A stretch of DNA of 64,000 bases from Pseudoalteromonas xiamenensis (GTDB lineage Bacteria; Pseudomonadota; Gammaproteobacteria; Enterobacterales; Alteromonadaceae), in the NCBI RefSeq assembly GCF_030994125.1, contig NZ_CP099917.1, forward strand, positions 1,736,001-1,800,000, read 5' to 3'. The first letter of the stretch is position 1, and each line of letters opens with the position of its first letter. Below are positions 1 through 9,043 of this stretch, one piece after another. The notes below the pieces were generated by a model. The model did no database searches. It had not been told where the DNA came from and saw only the letters and a program-made list of their open reading frames with translations. Position numbers and translations under genes: made by a program.

Positions 1-2
1 AT

Positions 3-233
3 CGCGTGGTTCTCTTTATGTTTTATTTAAATGATGTTGAAGAAGGTGGAGAGACTGAGTTCTTTTACCAACAAAGAAAGTTGAAACCGGTAAAAGGCTC
101 AATGGTGATTGCGCCAGCTTACTTCACGCATACACACCGAGGAAACATGCCTAAATCTAATGACAAATATATTCTGACATCTTGGGTTTTGTTCAATCGC
201 GCGGAGCAGATCTACGGACAGCCACCACAATAA
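3..233 (+). CDS. 2OG-Fe(II) oxygenase, C-terminal part (5' end outside window)
   Basis: The reading frame is open from the left edge, so only about the last 76 residues are seen. They carry the C-terminal half of a prolyl-4-hydroxylase-like double-stranded beta-helix: FYLNDVEEGGET near the start, then KGSMVIAP and a second-metal-histidine/2OG-binding stretch (FTHTHRGN, then W near the end). Enzymes of this family use Fe(II), O2 and 2-oxoglutarate to hydroxylate protein or small-molecule substrates. The HxD part of the iron site lies upstream of the window. Substrate cannot be told. The true start is not visible; the internal GTG at position 6 is not a credible start. Confidence 0.7.
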   Translation, partial: RVVLFMFYLNDVEEGGETEFFYQQRKLKPVKGSMVIAPAYFTHTHRGNMPKSNDKYILTSWVLFNRAEQIYGQPPQ

Positions 234-259
234 TTAGGCTTTATTGATTCATCTCGTCG

Positions 260-631
260 CTAGCGCTTCGAGATGAATTCAGAGAAATCATGGATCAATG
301 CTTTGAAGTCTTCAAAACCACACACGGCAACTAATCCTTCTTCATCAAATTCGAGCTGATCATCTCGATAAGCATCAAGCAGACTTTCGTCATCCATGAA
401 TAACGCATGCGCTTCTAATAATGCTTCTTGCCGAGTTAAGGTCAAGCGTATTTCCGACCCCATGTCCACCAGCGTCTGAGGCTCATGTTCAACTAGTTCA
501 ATCCATTTGACCACTTCTGCAACACGCTCAGGGCCAATCTCATCGCTTAACCAGCGCCCTAGTAAGGTGTGTTCTTCGGTCATTTTACAGCGGATCCCAA
601 AGAGGGGATCTCGAATGAATTGATATTCCAT
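260..631 (-). CDS. yacL: YacL family protein (UPF0231)
   Basis: A 123-residue acidic cytosolic protein. It opens with MEYQFIRDPLFG, which parallels the MDYEFLRD opening of E. coli YacL, and closes with the family's CGFEDFKALIHDF-like segment. Length matches the family (about 120 residues). Function is not established. It is convergent with the oxygenase fragment to its left, with only 26 nt between the two stop codons, and has its own upstream region of about 250 nt on the right. Confidence 0.85.
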   Translation of the reverse strand: MEYQFIRDPLFGIRCKMTEEHTLLGRWLSDEIGPERVAEVVKWIELVEHEPQTLVDMGSEIRLTLTRQEALLEAHALFMDDESLLDAYRDDQLEFDEEGLVAVCGFEDFKALIHDFSEFISKR

Positions 632-881
632 ACAACTTCCTCAAAAAATGGATGCGCATTGTAGCTTACTCCTGTTTACAGTCCCACCTGTTCGAACACA
701 AAAACCTAACGCAATAGCGCATGGTTTGAAGGTCAAAACTTTGCCACTTGAGAAAACGACATATTAAATAAACAAATGTATTTAGCACTCTTTTTGGCAA
801 GTTATTCACGCCCATAGCCTTTTGCTTGCCACTTCAATGTCCGATTGGGATAATAATTAAAACTTCATTCAAGCTATATAA

Positions 882-1793
882 ATGAGCGCATTCAGCACTA
901 TTTTCCCACTCTCTTTTATCGTGTTATTTGGCTTTATCAGTTCAAAACGCCGTTGGGTAAACACAGATCAACTCGATGGGATACGCCATTTTATTTTTAA
1001 TTTAATCTTACCAATCTTTTTGTTTACCAACATGTTGAAAGCGGATCTTCACGCGCAATTGAATCTCGCCAGCATGCTGTCTTTCTATGTACCTGTGGTA
1101 CTCACGTTTGTCGCGGTGTACACAATAGGAAACTTGGTGTTGGCATATAGAAAAGTCGATATGGCGGTTTTTGCGTTAGGGTGCACCTACTCAAATACCG
1201 TGCTAGTGGCTCTCCCAGTTATCTTGCTTCAATTTGGTTTAGAGGCTGGTGCAATGGTGTTTGTCATCATTACTTTTCACAGCGCGTTGCTGTTTGCAAT
1301 GACCTTTTTACTTGCTCGCAACCCTGAAGCAAGTAAACGGCAAATAATGTCTTCTTTGGTGAAAAATCCAATTGTAGCAAGCATCACTTTAGGTATTTTA
1401 GCTAATTTGATCTTGCCACCTTTTCCAACTGTATTACTGGAAGCCATGACTTTAGCGGGACAACCTGCATTGGCAGGCGCACTGTTTGTCTTAGGTGCTA
1501 ACCTAAGCTACTACCAAATTGGATCTATGTGGAAAGAAGCGGCATTAATCAGTCTCATTAAATTGATACTTTTACCTGCAAGTGTCTTTGCTCTGGCTAA
1601 ATATGGATTCGCGCTGACATCACAACAAATTGCGGTGGTCACACTAATGAGTGCTGCACCACTTGGCGTTAACGCTTATTTAGTTTCACGTCAGCTTAAT
1701 ACAATGCAGCCTCAATTGGCTGGAGGAGTGGTACTTTCAACTATGTTGAGTGCGTTAACACTCAGTGTTTGGATAAGTATTTTAACACACTAA
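882..1793 (+). CDS. AEC family transporter (auxin efflux carrier-like)
   Basis: A 303-residue integral membrane protein with about ten hydrophobic segments in two halves, the usual size for bacterial AEC/malonate-type carriers. The first half carries the conserved NTVLVALPV-like segment with a helix-breaking Asn and Pro; the second half contains GALFVLGANLS, typical of the repeat. It probably moves a small organic acid across the inner membrane. The ATG at 882 gives the expected hydrophobic N-terminus (SAFSTIFPLSFIVLFGF) but has no clear Shine-Dalgarno sequence. The gene stands alone. Confidence 0.8.
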   Translation: MSAFSTIFPLSFIVLFGFISSKRRWVNTDQLDGIRHFIFNLILPIFLFTNMLKADLHAQLNLASMLSFYVPVVLTFVAVYTIGNLVLAYRKVDMAVFALGCTYSNTVLVALPVILLQFGLEAGAMVFVIITFHSALLFAMTFLLARNPEASKRQIMSSLVKNPIVASITLGILANLILPPFPTVLLEAMTLAGQPALAGALFVLGANLSYYQIGSMWKEAALISLIKLILLPASVFALAKYGFALTSQQIAVVTLMSAAPLGVNAYLVSRQLNTMQPQLAGGVVLSTMLSALTLSVWISILTH

Positions 1794-1856
1794 CGTTGTC
1801 GGCATTGAGCTAGGCTATTTTACTCACCTAACTCTTTGCACACCCTGTCTTTATCA

Positions 1857-2081
1857 CTATCGATTAGGGTCATACTTAGCTGCATCAATGATTGCCCATA
1901 CATAGACAATTGCAGCAATAATGCCAGGCACAACTAGCCACCACAACGCCGCACCACCAACAAAAACAATTGCGAAGATCAAAGCAGCTAAAATACGACC
2001 TTGAACGAGTTGCCCTAACCCTGGAAAAAACACATTACAGATTGCAGCCAATACATTTCCGCCTGAACCTTGTCCTGCCAT
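1857..2081 (-). CDS. Small membrane protein with TM2-like glycine-rich N-terminus
   Basis: A 74-residue protein: a Gly-rich start (MAGQGSGGN), an N-terminal segment with PGLGQLVQGR, then two adjacent hydrophobic helices and a short charged tail (DAAKYDPNR). The PGLGQ pattern followed by a helical hairpin resembles small TM2/DUF5683-type membrane proteins. No catalytic motif is visible and no function is assigned. It is convergent with the AEC transporter and divergent from the AtoE-like transporter, so it is probably monocistronic. Confidence 0.6.
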   Translation of the reverse strand: MAGQGSGGNVLAAICNVFFPGLGQLVQGRILAALIFAIVFVGGAALWWLVVPGIIAAIVYVWAIIDAAKYDPNR

Positions 2082-2257
2082 AGTAACCTCACTATTCTTA
2101 CTTTGTTTTCTTTACGTTTATTGGAATGTTTACAGTTTTCATGCCAACTCTTAAACTCCTTTAAAATCAACATGATTTAAAATAATAAAAACACTAATAC
2201 TGATATTCCTTGTGTGTTTTACTAATTATTAGTCAAAAGTAACAGGATTTGCTCAAT

Positions 2258-3574
2258 ATGCTCAACCACATCGCAAAGCCTTTCACAAAATGCGTGGAGC
2301 GCTTCTTACCTGATCCATTTGTTTTCGTTATATTGCTCACCTTCGTGGTCTTAGCGATTGCGACACTTGCAACGCCCACCCCAGCACTCGACGTGCTGCA
2401 AATATGGGGAAGTGGCTTTTGGAATCTACTCACCTTTTCAATGCAAATGGTGCTCGTCCTGCTATGTGGTTACATGTTAGCCAATACCCCTGCATGTATC
2501 AAACTCCTTGATGCAATTGCTGAAAAACCCAAAAGTGGAGGCCAAGCGATTCTGCTGGTCACCGTCGTTTCTATGCTTGCTAGTTGGATCAATTGGGGGT
2601 TTGGTCTTGTTGTTGGCGTGCTCTTTGCTAAAGCCCTTGCAAAACGTGTAACCGTTGACTACCGAGTACTTATTGCCAGCAGCTATTCGGGATTTATTGT
2701 TTGGCATGGTGGTCTTTCCGGTTCAGTTCCGCTTACTATCGCTACGCCATCCCATTTCACTAGCGATTTGATAGGAATCATCAATACGGAATTAACGCTG
2801 TTTGCACCGTTCAACTTACTTATATTAGTTACGCTGCTGGTCGTATTACCATTACTCAACCGCGCTTTACTCCCGCCAGAAGCAGAGCAAATCATCGTTC
2901 CTGCATCAAAACTAAACGAGATGCCTATCGATATACCTGAGGCGACAACACCAGCAGAGCGGATTGAACAAAGCAAAGTGTTAGGCACTACCATCGGTCT
3001 CTTTGGGCTAGTTTACCTGCTTGTTTATTTTGTACAACAAGGAGGCACGCTCAACTTAAACAGTGTCATCGCCCTATTTTTATTTTTATCCATTACACTG
3101 CATCAATCTGCGGCAAACTTACTTCGCAGCCTAAATGAAGCAGTAAAAGGCAGCGCGGGGATCATTATTCAATTTCCATTTTACGCAGCGCTTATGGCCG
3201 TCATGGTAAAAACAGGATTAGCCGCATCCATTGCCGAGGGCTTTATAAACATCAGCAATGCGCAAACATTGCCACTTTGGAGTTTTCTTAGTGCGGGGCT
3301 CATTAACATTATGGTTCCATCAGGGGGTGGTCAATGGGCAGTACAAGCCCCTATCGTGCTGCCAGCGGCGCTTGAACTGGGAGCAAATATACCGAAAGTT
3401 GCGATGGCAGTGGCTTGGGGAGATGCATGGACGAATCTAATTCAGCCATTTTGGGCGTTGCCGGTACTCGCTATTGCTGGTTTACGTGCAAAAGACATTA
3501 TGGGTTTTTGTCTTGTTCAGCTGTTCGTCACAGGTGCTATCATCGCGCTCTGCCTGACCTTCATTCCAGCCTAG
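2258..3574 (+). CDS. atoE: Short-chain fatty acid transporter, AtoE family
   Basis: About 438 residues with a dozen hydrophobic segments. It matches the AtoE/short-chain fatty acid transporter family: N-terminal RFLPDPFVFVILLT, central SWINWGFGLVVG, and the conserved MVPSGGGQWAVQAP and WGDAWTNLIQPFWALP near the C-terminus. Such proteins import acetoacetate or butyrate-type acids. The ATG at 2258 is chosen over an in-frame TTG at 2249 because AGGA (2244-2247) is correctly spaced only for the ATG. No ato enzymes are adjacent. A hairpin follows the stop codon. Confidence 0.85.
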   Translation: MLNHIAKPFTKCVERFLPDPFVFVILLTFVVLAIATLATPTPALDVLQIWGSGFWNLLTFSMQMVLVLLCGYMLANTPACIKLLDAIAEKPKSGGQAILLVTVVSMLASWINWGFGLVVGVLFAKALAKRVTVDYRVLIASSYSGFIVWHGGLSGSVPLTIATPSHFTSDLIGIINTELTLFAPFNLLILVTLLVVLPLLNRALLPPEAEQIIVPASKLNEMPIDIPEATTPAERIEQSKVLGTTIGLFGLVYLLVYFVQQGGTLNLNSVIALFLFLSITLHQSAANLLRSLNEAVKGSAGIIIQFPFYAALMAVMVKTGLAASIAEGFINISNAQTLPLWSFLSAGLINIMVPSGGGQWAVQAPIVLPAALELGANIPKVAMAVAWGDAWTNLIQPFWALPVLAIAGLRAKDIMGFCLVQLFVTGAIIALCLTFIPA

Positions 3575-3589
3575 TGGATCCGAATCAAC

Positions 3590-3614
3590 GATAGAGGGCT
3601 GAAAGCCCTCTATC
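3590..3614. terminator. Hairpin between convergent genes
   Basis: Perfect 11-bp inverted repeat GATAGAGGGCT/AGCCCTCTATC with a 3-nt loop, between the stop codons of the AtoE-like gene (+) and the M50 protease (-). There is no long T-run, so it may work weakly in either direction. Confidence 0.6.
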
Positions 3615-3633
3615 ACCTTACTTGTCACCGAAC

Positions 3634-4647
3634 TCAGCTAGACAGAATCTTAACTGGTAAACTCAATATTGGATGCTCTGAATCGGCAAAATGGAAAATA
3701 ACCGCCAAATGACCGAGCACAACCAATAAATACATAAGCGCAGATACGACTTGTCCGTATGTATTCAAAGGTAGCAGATGCGACAAATTTCTCATTCGCC
3801 ATTCAAAGATAATTTCAAGCGTGCCCAAAAATAAAAATAAGACGAGCAACGTAAGGCCAAACGTATAGCTTAGCCATAATCCAAACAGTACACCGCCTAA
3901 ACACAACGTTAAACCAACCCAAGAACGGGAAGAGAAACTGATACTTTTCAGCACATGTCCACCATCAAGTGGCAACATTGGTAATAGGTTAAATAAATTG
4001 ATCAATGCGCTGAGCGCAGCAACACCGGCAAACACTTCGAGTTCAGTTGCGTAATATAACGCAACACCTAAAAATGAGGTGAGCAACCCAAATGCAGGCC
4101 CCATTAGGGAGATCACAACATCCTGCCAGCGCGTGGTGATTTTTTCATCGGACACAGCCAAACCACCAACGAATGGAATCAAATAAATTCCTTTGGTTTT
4201 AATACCAAAATATTGCATAGCACGAACATGACCATATTCATGAACAACCAAACATAGCACCAACATCAGTGCAAATTGCCAGCTAAATAACCATGCATAG
4301 CCTGCGACAGATGCGCCAGCAAGCGCTGCCTTAATTACTTTGGTACTTTTAAACAGCTTAAATACCAGCGCCAATACACCGAGTTTTCCTCCTCGACCTT
4401 CAACGTTAAAATGTTTAACTTCAGCTGCAAATTCAGGCTCGTTGCCAATCTGTACGAGTAAAACTCCCTCGACCAAATGCTGCGCATTCAGAATGGCTTG
4501 TTGACCATCAATGTCGACTTGGTATTTGTTTGCTTCAATTGGGGTGAGCGGTAATGCTTGCTGATCAACGTAAACTTGCAGAATGTCGTGTTGGTTATAC
4601 AAAACATGACATGACTTATTCGCAAGGTGTAATTCGATTCTATTCAT
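3634..4647 (-). CDS. Site-2 protease-like M50 membrane metallopeptidase
   Basis: A 337-residue protein. A soluble N-terminal region of about 85 residues precedes several membrane helices. The zinc motif HEYGH is at residues 136-140 inside a helix, and a second motif NLLPMLPLDGGHV at about 225-238 supplies the Asp ligand, as in the M50 family. Such proteases cut substrates within the membrane. The N-terminal region (NRIELHLANKSCHVLY...) is not a PDZ domain I recognise. No anti-sigma factor or obvious substrate lies nearby. Convergent with the AtoE-like gene. Confidence 0.8.
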   Translation of the reverse strand: MNRIELHLANKSCHVLYNQHDILQVYVDQQALPLTPIEANKYQVDIDGQQAILNAQHLVEGVLLVQIGNEPEFAAEVKHFNVEGRGGKLGVLALVFKLFKSTKVIKAALAGASVAGYAWLFSWQFALMLVLCLVVHEYGHVRAMQYFGIKTKGIYLIPFVGGLAVSDEKITTRWQDVVISLMGPAFGLLTSFLGVALYYATELEVFAGVAALSALINLFNLLPMLPLDGGHVLKSISFSSRSWVGLTLCLGGVLFGLWLSYTFGLTLLVLFLFLGTLEIIFEWRMRNLSHLLPLNTYGQVVSALMYLLVVLGHLAVIFHFADSEHPILSLPVKILSS

Positions 4648-4871
4648 TATTGTTTATATCTCGACGACGTGGTTCCATTATCGCAACTTGATTCAAAACT
4701 CACAACGCCACACGTTGAATTTGGTATTAAGTTTATAAATTGCATTACGTTAGCAAAAAGCTTGGTTCTTCCACTGTACCATCGTCCATTTTCTGAGCAA
4801 AATTGATGACAAGATAAGGAACTCTACTACACTTAGTATTAGATTTATCCGTTGATAGCAAGGGAGCTAGC

Positions 4872-6080
4872 ATGCAGAATTCAGAGACGCGGATCATAGT
4901 TGTTGATGATTCACCCGCGATTTTATTGGTCATGCAAGCCATTATGACAGAGTTAGACGTGACCAACGCAACGATGTGTAATTCCGCGATTGATGCACTT
5001 GCACTCATCAAAAAACGCCCTCTAGGTTACGATGCTGTCTTTACCGATTTAAATATGCCTGAAATGGACGGGATGGAATTTATTCGCCAGCTTGGTGAGT
5101 GTAAGTTTCAAGGGGGCATCGTTATTATTTCTGAAATGGATTCCAAAATCATCGAATTGGCTGCGAATCTCGCTCGGTTTCACAGCACTCATCTACTTGG
5201 CAACATTTCTAAGCCTGTACAATTAAGTGAAGTCAGCCGAGTATTGGAAAAGCTGAAACTCTTCATAGAACCTGTGGAGCAAGCCAATCAGCCAATTACT
5301 GAAGACCTGCTGCTTGATGCTATCAGTAAAAATGAGATCACGCCGTTTTATCAACCCAAAATCAACCGAGCAACAAAACGCATCACGAGTGTTGAAGTAC
5401 TGGCCCGCATCGTATCCAACGAGACAGGGCAACTGATTTTACCCGACCGCTTTATTGGCGTTGCTGAAGATCTCGATCTTATAAACCTAATTACATTCCA
5501 GCTATTTGAAAAGGCGACTGAAGATTTCCAAGAAATTCGCCAGACCTTGCATGGCGAAGTTAAACTCGCTTTCAACTTATCGCCACTGCAATTAGATGAT
5601 TATGGCTGTCCTGATAAGCTGGCATTAATATTAGAACTCAATCATCTAAAGCCGGAAAACATCATTTTAGAAATTACAGAACACCAACCCTTAAATCGCC
5701 CACTTCAGCTAGAAACACTAAACCGACTGCGTATGCGAGGCTTTGATATCTCTCTTGATGATTATGGCACAGGGTTCACTAACCTAAGTCAGTTAAAAAC
5801 CTTACCTTTAAATGAAATAAAACTAGACCGTTCATTGGTGTCACACATCGATACGGATCGATTTTCACAGGTTATTGTCGATGGACTTGTCGACATCGCA
5901 CAAAATGAAGGTATTGTCCTCGTCGCCGAAGGCATTGAACGCATCGAGGAACTAAACTACCTCGAACGGTATAAAAACACGTTACTCATGCAAGGCTTTC
6001 TAATATCACGTCCAAAATCGAAACGAGAGTTTCTACGTTGGGCGTTGTCTTGGCTCAGGATGATTAATTCAGATCAGTAG
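4872..6080 (+). CDS. Response regulator with EAL domain (c-di-GMP phosphodiesterase)
   Basis: 402 residues. The N-terminal REC domain (about 1-125) has acidic pair D12/D13, phospho-acceptor D59 (FTDLNMPEMDG) and K114. The EAL domain (about 145-395) keeps the signature as E175-V-L, then FNLSPLQL, ILEITEH, LDDYGTG, IKLDRS, VAEGIE and MQGFLISRP, so catalytic residues appear intact and c-di-GMP hydrolysis is expected, gated by phosphorylation. No histidine kinase is adjacent, so the partner is elsewhere. A possible Shine-Dalgarno AAGGGAGC lies just upstream of the ATG. Confidence 0.85.
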   Translation: MQNSETRIIVVDDSPAILLVMQAIMTELDVTNATMCNSAIDALALIKKRPLGYDAVFTDLNMPEMDGMEFIRQLGECKFQGGIVIISEMDSKIIELAANLARFHSTHLLGNISKPVQLSEVSRVLEKLKLFIEPVEQANQPITEDLLLDAISKNEITPFYQPKINRATKRITSVEVLARIVSNETGQLILPDRFIGVAEDLDLINLITFQLFEKATEDFQEIRQTLHGEVKLAFNLSPLQLDDYGCPDKLALILELNHLKPENIILEITEHQPLNRPLQLETLNRLRMRGFDISLDDYGTGFTNLSQLKTLPLNEIKLDRSLVSHIDTDRFSQVIVDGLVDIAQNEGIVLVAEGIERIEELNYLERYKNTLLMQGFLISRPKSKREFLRWALSWLRMINSDQ

Positions 6081-6201
6081 ACATTACTTTAGTGCTGCTT
6101 ATTGAAACAACGAAAACTTCAGCTTTTCAACTTTAGTAAGCTGAACGTTGCAAGGCACATTTAAAAACATCAACATCGCCTCGCGATGTAACGTAAAACT
6201 T

Positions 6202-6215
6202 TGCGACTAGTCGCA
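6202..6215. repeat. 14-bp perfect palindrome upstream of S9 peptidase gene
   Basis: TGCGACTAGTCGCA is a perfect palindrome about 65 nt upstream of the peptidase start. It may be a repressor site; no known operator is recognised. A separate 8-bp inverted repeat (TTCAGCTT at 6118-6125, AAGCTGAA at 6138-6145) follows the REC-EAL gene and may be a weak terminator. Confidence 0.35.
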
Positions 6216-6279
6216 TGCGGCATACCTCCCAATTTATCCGTGATATAGTCTCACAAAATTACCTACAATAGGCTCACCC

Positions 6280-7386
6280 ATGAAGATAAGAACGACACTT
6301 TCTTTACTGTGTTGTGCATTGTCATTGCACCTCAATGCTGCGCAGATTGAAAAACAACAAATAGAATTCATTGGACCATTGACCTCAGGTTCAACGCTGA
6401 AGCCATTCGAAACGCCACATAGAAATGAGATGGTCGATGCGCTTGCAGCAACGTTAAGTACATCAAATGGAAAACTAATACTAGGTCAAAAAACACTGAG
6501 GTGGCAGCCTTTCGACTCGGTTAGTGCACTGACAATTGAAGGGATGCAAGCCTTAAAATATCGTTTTTCGACAACCCGTTTTACTGAAGGTAAATTTACG
6601 CTTGTTGGAATTGAGAAAGCGACTGTCTATTTGAATGGCGAGCGTCAAGGAGACTCAACGACGCAGTCTATCGCACTACCGACCGGTGATTACGAACTAT
6701 TAGTTGTGACCGAGCAAGTTCCTGATTGGAATAAAGTCATGCTCTCATTTGAGGGTAAAGCAGATCATGATGTCGTTTTGCCACACTCCTCTCATGAACA
6801 CTCACTGTCACCTAAACAATTATTTGATGCACCAACCGTAAGCGCTATCTCTTTGGCACCAAACGGAAAGTTCTATATTACGACGGAACGTAAATACAGT
6901 GATAAAACAGGCAATAAGCCGATTAGCGTTACAACATTATTTAACGCAAAAGGTGAGGTTAAATACCGCTTTGCGGGTAATTCTGCAGCCTCATTAAGTT
7001 GGTCGCCAGACAGCAAGCGCATTGCATTTCTATCGAATGATGAACTAAACATCCTTAATGTCGCGACACTCAATCTCAAGACTATGCCGCATCATCTCGC
7101 ATCGACCTCTGATTGGCAGTTCTTCGATAATAACACTTTGATTTTTTCTTGGTCAAAAAGCACAGATGATAATGATAAAATCACTAAACATTATCGAGGA
7201 CTTGAAGATCGCTGGTCTTATTTTAGAGAAAACAGTCAAATCTACCGTTTTGATCTCGAAAGTGGTCTTATTACCGCCGCGACCAAAGGTAAATTAAGTG
7301 CCACACTTGAAGATTTCGACGCCGAAAAAAACACGATTCTTATTAGTCGTCAATTAAGCGATTATGCCGCCCCCCTCATGCAATGA
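6280..7386 (+). CDS. S9 prolyl oligopeptidase family protein, N-terminal part (frameshifted gene)
   Basis: 368 residues: a signal peptide (MKIRTTLSLLCCALSLHLNAA), a beta-rich region, and beta-propeller-like segments (SAISLAPNGKFYITTE, LSWSPDSKRIAFLSN) typical of the propeller that precedes the catalytic domain of S9 peptidases. It stops at 7386 in the middle of the expected protein. The next reading frame, from 7383, carries the catalytic domain. A run of six C at 7370-7375 lies just before the break; one extra C would join the two frames into a single protein of about 818 residues reading DYAAPPHAMTELVEVDL. It is therefore a broken or mis-sequenced gene rather than a complete protein. Confidence 0.7.
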   Translation: MKIRTTLSLLCCALSLHLNAAQIEKQQIEFIGPLTSGSTLKPFETPHRNEMVDALAATLSTSNGKLILGQKTLRWQPFDSVSALTIEGMQALKYRFSTTRFTEGKFTLVGIEKATVYLNGERQGDSTTQSIALPTGDYELLVVTEQVPDWNKVMLSFEGKADHDVVLPHSSHEHSLSPKQLFDAPTVSAISLAPNGKFYITTERKYSDKTGNKPISVTTLFNAKGEVKYRFAGNSAASLSWSPDSKRIAFLSNDELNILNVATLNLKTMPHHLASTSDWQFFDNNTLIFSWSKSTDDNDKITKHYRGLEDRWSYFRENSQIYRFDLESGLITAATKGKLSATLEDFDAEKNTILISRQLSDYAAPLMQ

Positions 7387-8735
7387 CGGAATTGGTTGAG
7401 GTCGACTTAACGTCATATAAAGAAACGATGATCGGCCAATACAGAACCTTCAATGAAGCGCGTTATGGCAAAAAAGGGTTTTATATTGTGGCGGGTCCTG
7501 ATTTTATGAACGGCGCCGGTCGCACTATTCCAGAAGGGCAGTTGGCTAATAATTATGATGGACAGCTTTATTGGCTTTCTGCGGATGGTAAAAACGTCGA
7601 GGCGCTTAGCAAAACGTTCGACCCTTCCATCGGTGGCTTTGAAGTCGTTAATAAAGAAGACTTGGTTTTGTCCGTCACCGAAGAAGACACAAAACCCTTG
7701 TTTTTCTACGATGCCTCTAAAAATCGCTTCACGCGCTTGAAAACGGGGTTGGATGTCACGGAAAAATTTGCCGTCACTCAATCTGGTACACCTGAAGTTT
7801 ATGTCACAGGTTCAACCGCAACTTCACCACAACAGTTAGTAAAACTGAACGTCAATAAAAACAAATCAGAAACGCTGTGGGACTCGAAACTACTTGCCTA
7901 TGCGGATACCGCGATTCCTCAATTGGAAGCGTTCAATTTCAAAAACCAAGATGGCATTGAGATAAAAGGTCGAGTTTACTTACCTACGAATCTAGATAAG
8001 ACGAAACAGTACCCGGCATTAGTCTACTATTACGGTGGTACATCACCCGTGAATCGAGGTTTCACTGGACGTTACCCCTTCAATTACTGGGCGGCGCAAG
8101 GTTATGTCGTCTATGTGCTACAACCAACGGGCGCAACAGGCTTTGGCCAAGCATTCTCCTCTGCACACGTAAACGCATGGGGTGAAAAAACAGCGGATGA
8201 CATTATTCAAGGTACTCAGGCATTTTTAAAGCAGTATAACTTTGTAAACCCTAAAAAAGTGGGTAATTTGGGCGCGTCGTATGGTGGCTTCATGACCATG
8301 TTGCTTGCGACCAAAACCGATTTATTCAGCGCGTCAATCGCCCATGCCGGTATTTCCAATATTACGTCCTATTGGGGCCAAGGTTGGTGGGGTTACTTGT
8401 ATTCAGGTGAAGCGTCAAAAAATAGTTTCCCATGGAATAACCCCGCACTGTACTCGCAACATAGTCCTGTTTTCCATGCTGATAGAGTGAACTCTCCTTT
8501 ACTGTTAATTCATGGTGATGCCGATACTAATGTGCCGCCAGGCGAAAGTCACAATATGTATACAGCGCTAAAAATCCTAGGTAAAGATGTTGAGTTAGTT
8601 GAGTTCAAAGGCGCTAACCATCAAATCTTTGCGCGCGACCGTCGCTTTAAATGGTGGGATACAATGCAAGCCTACTTTGATAAGCATTTAAAAGACGAGC
8701 CTCAATGGTGGGATTACCTCTATCAAGGTAAATAA
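7383..8735 (+). CDS. S9 prolyl oligopeptidase catalytic domain, C-terminal part (frameshifted gene)
   Basis: 450 residues continuing the preceding frame. It contains the end of the propeller and a complete alpha/beta hydrolase domain: nucleophile S299 in GASYGG, acid D381 in HGDADTNVPP and H413 in GANHQIF. These secreted peptidases usually cleave peptides after proline or act as dipeptidyl/acylaminoacyl peptidases. The annotated start overlaps the upstream stop as ATGA but has no Shine-Dalgarno sequence, so independent initiation is unlikely to be efficient. Either a real one-base loss, a slippery C-run, or a sequencing error separates it from its N-terminal half. Confidence 0.75.
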   Translation: MTELVEVDLTSYKETMIGQYRTFNEARYGKKGFYIVAGPDFMNGAGRTIPEGQLANNYDGQLYWLSADGKNVEALSKTFDPSIGGFEVVNKEDLVLSVTEEDTKPLFFYDASKNRFTRLKTGLDVTEKFAVTQSGTPEVYVTGSTATSPQQLVKLNVNKNKSETLWDSKLLAYADTAIPQLEAFNFKNQDGIEIKGRVYLPTNLDKTKQYPALVYYYGGTSPVNRGFTGRYPFNYWAAQGYVVYVLQPTGATGFGQAFSSAHVNAWGEKTADDIIQGTQAFLKQYNFVNPKKVGNLGASYGGFMTMLLATKTDLFSASIAHAGISNITSYWGQGWWGYLYSGEASKNSFPWNNPALYSQHSPVFHADRVNSPLLLIHGDADTNVPPGESHNMYTALKILGKDVELVEFKGANHQIFARDRRFKWWDTMQAYFDKHLKDEPQWWDYLYQGK

Positions 8736-8742
8736 CGATTAG

Positions 8743-8767
8743 AAAGGAGCTTCGGCTCCTTTTTTAT
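8743..8767 (+). terminator. Rho-independent terminator after S9 peptidase
   Basis: Stem AAAGGAGC / GCTCCTTT with a TTCG tetraloop (8751-8754), followed by a T-rich tail. A classic intrinsic terminator 8 nt after the stop codon. Confidence 0.9.
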
Positions 8768-9043
8768 TGGTACGACATGTGTTTTTAAATGCTCATAATG
8801 CATAATTGCCGAATCAATCTAGAATAAAAAACATTCAATAATTTCTATAAATTTTATAAAGTTAGTGTTAAAAATAGACAATGAAACGCATTCGAGTTTG
8901 TGAAGACAAAGATCATTAAATCGACTTTTTCAACAGTCCCTAAATAAATACACGAAAATTTACAAAGAATTAATGGACTTACCCTTCTCAGCGCGCTTTT
9001 TACGATGCTAATATAAGAATAATGTTAAAATACTAGGTTAAGT
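8768..9043. other. AT-rich intergenic region, no gene seen
   Basis: AT-rich upstream region of the OmpR-type regulator. No convincing ORF, RNA or operator was found. It presumably holds the regulator's promoter, but no clear -35/-10 pair stands out. Confidence 0.4.
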
